DNA of 64,000 nucleotides from Micromussa lordhowensis (taxonomy: Eukaryota > Cnidaria > Anthozoa > Scleractinia > Lobophylliidae). The notes beneath the pieces are model-generated. The model made no database searches. It saw only the letters and a program-made list of their open reading frames with translations, and was not told where the DNA came from. This document shows positions 57,301 through 64,000 of the stretch, piece after piece. The position numbers were made by a program, and so were the translations under genes. Location of the stretch: the NCBI GenBank assembly GCA_964020085.1, contig OZ026602.1:29412677-29476676 (forward strand), read 5' to 3'. Numbering within the stretch: the first letter of the stretch is position 1; the number at the start of each line of letters is the position of its first letter.

Positions 57301-60300
57301 TGGCACTTTATAACTGAGAGCAATAGACTCGGTCAAATATATTCTTGACCTCCAATTGTCGCGTACAGGAAGGACAAGTCTCTTAAAGACCTTCTGGTCA
57401 GAGCTAAAATTCCTTCACACATTTAACAACAACATTTTGGAGTTATAAACGGTAAGGGTCAAGTGACAATATCACAAAACTTTGACTTAAAACTTTACAC
57501 TGCCACCGTATGAACCAGACTCCACTATCAGGCTTTATTGAACTCTCATGATGTTCAGAACTAGCCACAACCTTGTTGACATTAAAAGTTTACTGATAAT
57601 TCTTCAGTATTCTGACAATTGCTTAACAAACTGACTCAAAGTTGTTTTTGATCCTTGATTTGCATACGACCAGCCATCATCTTCTTCTTTGACGTGAACA
57701 ATAGAAGACGCGGTAACCATGCGTAACGGATCTCTGATTGGTCAGTTTATCCATAACCAGTCTCACTCAGTGTATAAAAGCTGCGCGTTCGCGAGCCCTG
57801 GCCACAACTGCTCACAGCCACTTGAGCACTGCAACAAAAAGCAACTGACGAAGGAAACCCACTCTGTTTCCGAAACCGGTCTTGCAAAAGTAAACAAACA
57901 GTTCTTATTAGAACTCTATGGCCACTCTAAACGACGATCTAAGTCGCCGCCAAAACTTTGGATGTTGAAACACATTACAAGCCTTCAGAAACGTTCCAAC
58001 ATACGCACTTCTCTTCAAGTCGCCCTCTTAGTGTTAAGAAGGGTTTTATTAAAGGAGAAACTTTGCGTTTACTGAGAACAAACTCGGTTAAAGAAACATT
58101 CGAGTTACGGGAGCTAGAATTTCTAACTCCTTTACTCGTGCGAGGTTATCCTAGAGAACTCGCCGAAAATATTCTAACCGAAATAAAATTCTCATCACGA
58201 AACGAGGCACTACAAAACAAAACAAAACCATCCATAAGTGTTTTGCCTTTCATGACGACTTTCAACCCAGCTACGCCTAACCTAAAAAAGATTCTTATGA
58301 AACACTGGCACTTTATAACTGAGAGCAATAGACTCGGTCAAATATATTCTTGACCTCCAATTGTCGCGTACAGGAAGGACAAGTCTCTTAAAGACCTTCT
58401 GGTCAGAGCTAAAATTCCTTCACACATTTAACAACAACATTTTGGAGTTATAAACGGTAAGGGTCAAGTGACAATATCACAAAACTTTGACTTAAAACTT
58501 TACACTGCCACCGTATGAACCAGACTCCACTATCAGGCTTTATTGAACTCTCATGATGTTCAGAACTAGCCACAACCTTGTTGACATTAAAAGTTTACTG
58601 ATAATTCTTCAGTATTCTGACAATTGCTTAACAAACTGACTCAAAGTTGTTTTTGATCCTTGATTTGCATACGACCAGCCATCATCTTCTTCTTTGACGT
58701 GAACAATAGAAGACGCGGTAACCATGCGTAACGGATCTCTGATTGGTCAGTTTATCCATAACCAGTCTCACTCAGTGTATAAAAGCTGCGCGTTCGCGAG
58801 CCCTGGCCACAACTGCTCACAGCCACTTGAGCACTGCAACAAAAAGCAACTGACGAAGGAAACCCACTCTGTTTCCGAAACCGGTCTTGCAAAAGTAAAC
58901 AAACAGTTCTTATTAGAACTCTATGGCCACTCTAAACGACGATCTAAGTCGCCGCCAAAACTTTGGATGTTGAAACACATTACAAGCCTTCAGAAACGTT
59001 CCAACATACGCACTTCTCTTCAAGTCGCCCTCTTAGTGTTAAGAAGGGTTTTATTAAAGGAGAAACTTTGCGTTTACTGAGAACAAACTCGGTTAAAGAA
59101 ACATTCGAGTTACGGGAGCTAGAATTTCTAACTCCTTTACTCGTGCGAGGTTATCCTAGAGAACTCGCCGAAAATATTCTAACCGAAATAAAATTCTCAT
59201 CACGAAACGAGGCACTACAAAACAAAACAAAACCATCCATAAGTGTTTTGCCTTTCATGACGACTTTCAACCCAGCTACGCCTAACCTAAAAAAGATTCT
59301 TATGAAACACTGGCACTTTATAACTGAGAGCAATAGACTCGGTCAAATATATTCTTGACCTCCAATTGTCGCGTACAGGAAGGACAAGTCTCTTAAAGAC
59401 CTTCTGGTCAGAGCTAAAATTCCTTCACACATTTAACAACAACATTTTGGAGTTATAAACGGTAAGGGTCAAGTGACAATATCACAAAACTTTGACTTAA
59501 AACTTTACACTGCCACCGTATGAACCAGACTCCACTATCAGGCTTTATTGAACTCTCATGATGTTCAGAACTAGCCACAACCTTGTTGACATTAAAAGTT
59601 TACTGATAATTCTTCAGTATTCTGACAATTGCTTAACAAACTGACTCAAAGTTGTTTTTGATCCTTGATTTGCATACGACCAGCCATCATCTTCTTCTTT
59701 GACGTGAACAATAGAAGACGCGGTAACCATGCGTAACGGATCTCTGATTGGTCAGTTTATCCATAACCAGTCTCACTCAGTGTATAAAAGCTGCGCGTTC
59801 GCGAGCCCTGGCCACAACTGCTCACAGCCACTTGAGCACTGCAACAAAAAGCAACTGACGAAGGAAACCCACTCTGTTTCCGAAACCGGTCTTGCAAAAG
59901 TAAACAAACAGTTCTTATTAGAACTCTATGGCCACTCTAAACGACGATCTAAGTCGCCGCCAAAACTTTGGATGTTGAAACACATTACAAGCCTTCAGAA
60001 ACGTTCCAACATACGCACTTCTCTTCAAGTCGCCCTCTTAGTGTTAAGAAGGGTTTTATTAAAGGAGAAACTTTGCGTTTACTGAGAACAAACTCGGTTA
60101 AAGAAACATTCGAGTTACGGGAGCTAGAATTTCTAACTCCTTTACTCGTGCGAGGTTATCCTAGAGAACTCGCCGAAAATATTCTAACCGAAATAAAATT
60201 CTCATCACGAAACGAGGCACTACAAAACAAAACAAAACCATCCATAAGTGTTTTGCCTTTCATGACGACTTTCAACCCAGCTACGCCTAACCTAAAAAAG

Positions 60301-63300
60301 ATTCTTATGAAACACTGGCACTTTATAACTGAGAGCAATAGACTCGGTCAAATATATTCTTGACCTCCAATTGTCGCGTACAGGAAGGACAAGTCTCTTA
60401 AAGACCTTCTGGTCAGAGCTAAAATTCCTTCACACATTTAACAACAACATTTTGGAGTTATAAACGGTAAGGGTCAAGTGACAATATCACAAAACTTTGA
60501 CTTAAAACTTTACACTGCCACCGTATGAACCAGACTCCACTATCAGGCTTTATTGAACTCTCATGATGTTCAGAACTAGCCACAACCTTGTTGACATTAA
60601 AAGTTTACTGATAATTCTTCAGTATTCTGACAATTGCTTAACAAACTGACTCAAAGTTGTTTTTGATCCTTGATTTGCATACGACCAGCCATCATCTTCT
60701 TCTTTGACGTGAACAATAGAAGACGCGGTAACCATGCGTAACGGATCTCTGATTGGTCAGTTTATCCATAACCAGTCTCACTCAGTGTATAAAAGCTGCG
60801 CGTTCGCGAGCCCTGACCACAACTGCTCACAGCCACTTGAGCACTGCAACAAAAAGCAACTGACGAAGGAAACCCACTCTGTTTCCGAAACCGGTCTTGC
60901 AAAAGTAAACAAACAGTTCTTATTAGAACTCTATGGCCACTCTAAACGACGATCTAAGTCGCCGCCAAAACTTTGGATGTTGAAACACATTACAAGCCTT
61001 CAGAAACGTTCCAACATACGCACTTCTCTTCAAGTCGCCCTCTTAGTGTTAAGAAGGGTTTTATTAAAGGAGAAACTTTGCGTTTACTGAGAACAAACTC
61101 GGTTAAAGAAACATTCGAGTTACGGGAGCTAGAATTTCTAACTCCTTTACTCGTGCGAGGTTATCCTAGAGAACTCGCCGAAAATATTCTAACCGAAATA
61201 AAATTCTCATCACGAAACGAGGCACTACAAAACAAAACAAAACCATCCATAAGTGTTTTGCCTTTCATGACGACTTTCAACCCAGCTACGCCTAACCTAA
61301 AAAAGATTCTTATGAAACACTGGCACTTTATAACTGAGAGCAATAGACTCGGTCAAATATATTCTTGACCTCCAATTGTCGCGTACAGGAAGGACAAGTC
61401 TCTTAAAGACCTTCTGGTCAGAGCTAAAATTCCTTCACACATTTAACAACAACATTTTGGAGTTATAAACGGTAAGGGTCAAGTGACAATATCACAAAAC
61501 TTTGACTTAAAACTTTACACTGCCACCGTATGAACCAGACTCCACTATCAGGCTTTATTGAACTCTCATGATGTTCAGAACTAGCCACAACCTTGTTGAC
61601 ATTAAAAGTTTACTGATAATTCTTCAGTATTCTGACAATTGCTTAACAAACTGACTCAAAGTTGTTTTTGATCCTTGATTTGCATACGACCAGCCATCAT
61701 CTTCTTCTTTGACGTGAACAATAGAAGACGCGGTAACCATGCGTAACGGATCTCTGATTGGTCAGTTTATCCATAACCAGTCTCACTCAGTGTATAAAAG
61801 CTGCGCGTTCGCGAGCCCTGGCCACAACTGCTCACAGCCACTTGAGCACTGCAACAAAAAGCAACTGACGAAGGAAACCCACTCTGTTTCCGAAACCGGT
61901 CTTGCAAAAGTAAACAAACAGTTCTTATTAGAACTCTATGGCCACTCTAAACGACGATCTAAGTCGCCGCCAAAACTTTGGATGTTGAAACACATTACAA
62001 GCCTTCAGAAACGTTCCAACATACGCACTTCTCTTCAAGTCGCCCTCTTAGTGTTAAGAAGGGTTTTATTAAAGGAGAAACTTTGCGTTTACTGAGAACA
62101 AACTCGGTTAAAGAAACATTCGAGTTACGGGAGCTAGAATTTCTAACTCCTTTACTCGTGCGAGGTTATCCTAGAGAACTCGCCGAAAATATTCTAACCG
62201 AAATAAAATTCTCATCACGAAACGAGGCACTACAAAACAAAACAAAACCATCCATAAGTGTTTTGCCTTTCATGACGACTTTCAACCCAGCTACGCCTAA
62301 CCTAAAAAAGATTCTTATGAAACACTGGCACTTTATAACTGAGAGCAATAGACTCGGTCAAATATATTCTTGACCTCCAATTGTCGCGTACAGGAAGGAC
62401 AAGTCTCTTAAAGACCTTCTGGTCAGAGCTAAAATTCCTTCACACATTTAACAACAACATTTTGGAGTTATAAACGGTAAGGGTCAAGTGACAATATCAC
62501 AAAACTTTGACTTAAAACTTTACACTGCCACCGTATGAACCAGACTCCACTATCAGGCTTTATTGAACTCTCATGATGTTCAGAACTAGCCACAACCTTG
62601 TTGACATTAAAAGTTTACTGATAATTCTTCAGTATTCTGACAATTGCTTAACAAACTGACTCAAAGTTGTTTTTGATCCTTGATTTGCATACGACCAGCC
62701 ATCATCTTCTTCTTTGACGTGAACAATAGAAGACGCGGTAACCATGCGTAACGGATCTCTGATTGGTCAGTTTATCCATAACCAGTCTCACTCAGTGTAT
62801 AAAAGCTGCGCGTTCGCGAGCCCTGGCCACAACTGCTCACAGCCACTTGAGCACTGCAACAAAAAGCAACTGACGAAGGAAACCCACTCTGTTTCCGAAA
62901 CCGGTCTTGCAAAAGTAAACAAACAGTTCTTATTAGAACTCTATGGCCACTCTAAACGACGATCTAAGTCGCCGCCAAAACTTTGGATGTTGAAACACAT
63001 TACAAGCCTTCAGAAACGTTCCAACATACGCACTTCTCTTCAAGTCGCCCTCTTAGTGTTAAGAAGGGTTTTATTAAAGGAGAAACTTTGCGTTTACTGA
63101 GAACAAACTCGGTTAAAGAAACATTCGAGTTACGGGAGCTAGAATTTCTAACTCCTTTACTCGTGCGAGGTTATCCTAGAGAACTCGCCGAAAATATTCT
63201 AACCGAAATAAAATTCTCATCACGAAACGAGGCACTACAAAACAAAACAAAACCATCCATAAGTGTTTTGCCTTTCATGACGACTTTCAACCCAGCTACG

Positions 63301-64000
63301 CCTAACCTAAAAAAGATTCTTATGAAACACTGGCACTTTATAACTGAGAGCAATAGACTCGGTCAAATATATTCTTGACCTCCAATTGTCGCGTACAGGA
63401 AGGACAAGTCTCTTAAAGACCTTCTGGTCAGAGCTAAAATTCCTTCACACATTTAACAACAACATTTTGGAGTTATAAACGGTAAGGGTCAAGTGACAAT
63501 ATCACAAAACTTTGACTTAAAACTTTACACTGCCACCGTATGAACCAGACTCCACTATCAGGCTTTATTGAACTCTCATGATGTTCAGAACTAGCCACAA
63601 CCTTGTTGACATTAAAAGTTTACTGATAATTCTTCAGTATTCTGACAATTGCTTAACAAACTGACTCAAAGTTGTTTTTGATCCTTGATTTGCATACGAC
63701 CAGCCATCATCTTCTTCTTTGACGTGAACAATAGAAGACGCGGTAACCATGCGTAACGGATCTCTGATTGGTCAGTTTATCCATAACCAGTCTCACTCAG
63801 TGTATAAAAGCTGCGCGTTCGCGAGCCCTGGCCACAACTGCTCACAGCCACTTGAGCACTGCAACAAAAAGCAACTGACGAAGGAAACCCACTCTGTTTC
63901 CGAAACCGGTCTTGCAAAAGTAAACAAACAGTTCTTATTAGAACTCTATGGCCACTCTAAACGACGATCTAAGTCGCCGCCAAAACTTTGGATGTTGAAA

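Larger units (their letters stand above)
37908..64000 (+). repeat. Tandem array 2: 1,005-bp Penelope/hammerhead unit, 25-26 copies
   Basis: Period is exactly 1,005 bp from 39,228 to the window end (landmark ORF starts 38,863, 39,868 ... 62,983). The left edge is near 37,908, in the middle of the RT fragment; the array continues past the window. The first unit is 313 bp longer because of a LINE insertion. Each unit has, in order: promoter, hammerhead-like motif, RT C-terminal remnant, and about 290 bp of non-coding sequence. By eye the units are identical except for a G-to-A change present in three of them (47,751, 55,791, 60,816). That level of identity means very recent amplification, strong homogenisation, or an assembly effect. 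Confidence 0.97.

Noticed and set aside
1..64000. Bacterial operon or phage-type system
   Set aside because: No Shine-Dalgarno-led gene runs; genes have GT-AG introns and eukaryotic transposon families dominate.

Overview
The window looks like animal DNA, most likely from a cnidarian such as a coral or anemone. Genes are split by GT-AG introns, and several fragments match families I know mainly from cnidarian genomes: Penelope-like reverse transcriptases, PIF/Harbinger elements with MADF partners, MULEs with long repetitive ends, YqaJ-type genes, CIDE-N domains and a tRNA-headed SINE. I see no bacterial or viral gene organisation and no clearly complete host gene. Almost everything is mobile-element or tandem-repeat DNA. 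No database was searched, so family names rest on motif recognition.

Layout. (1) 1-14,245: four near-identical direct repeats of about 3,518 bp plus a partial fifth. Each carries the first two exons of a truncated gene, a decayed duplicate of its first exon, and the right end of a pogo-like transposon. (2) 13,503-28,403: three direct copies (A, B, C) of a composite of about 2.6 kb with Penelope reverse-transcriptase and tyrosine-recombinase remnants. Copies A and B are separated by a nested stack: a pogo-like element (TA target duplication) interrupted by a Harbinger element (TTA duplication), itself interrupted by a 674-bp element (TAG duplication). The pogo element also holds a 431-bp foldback. 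(3) 28,404-31,680: foldback, a short coding exon, a two-exon CIDE-N domain and a broken YqaJ-like fragment. (4) 31,872-35,034: a MULE bounded by an exact 9-bp duplication, with a frameshifted transposase. (5) 35,910-37,038: a non-autonomous Harbinger-like element (TAA duplication) with a dead MADF exon and a SINE dimer headed by a tRNA-Thr-like sequence. (6) 37,045-37,907: minisatellites and an unrecognised coding remnant. (7) 37,908-64,000 and beyond: a head-to-tail array of a 1,005-bp unit.

The most interesting system is the last array. Each unit combines a CCAAT/TATA-type promoter, a sequence with the core of a type I hammerhead ribozyme and minimal stem III, and the C-terminal part of a Penelope-like reverse transcriptase, with the RT core and GIY-YIG endonuclease missing. 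There are 26 promoter-ribozyme cassettes in the window, almost identical in sequence. It reads as an internally deleted Penelope derivative amplified as a retrozyme-like satellite. The second notable point is the nested stack, where exact target duplications let each insertion be undone on paper and show that the Harbinger was a complete two-gene element until the 674-bp insertion.
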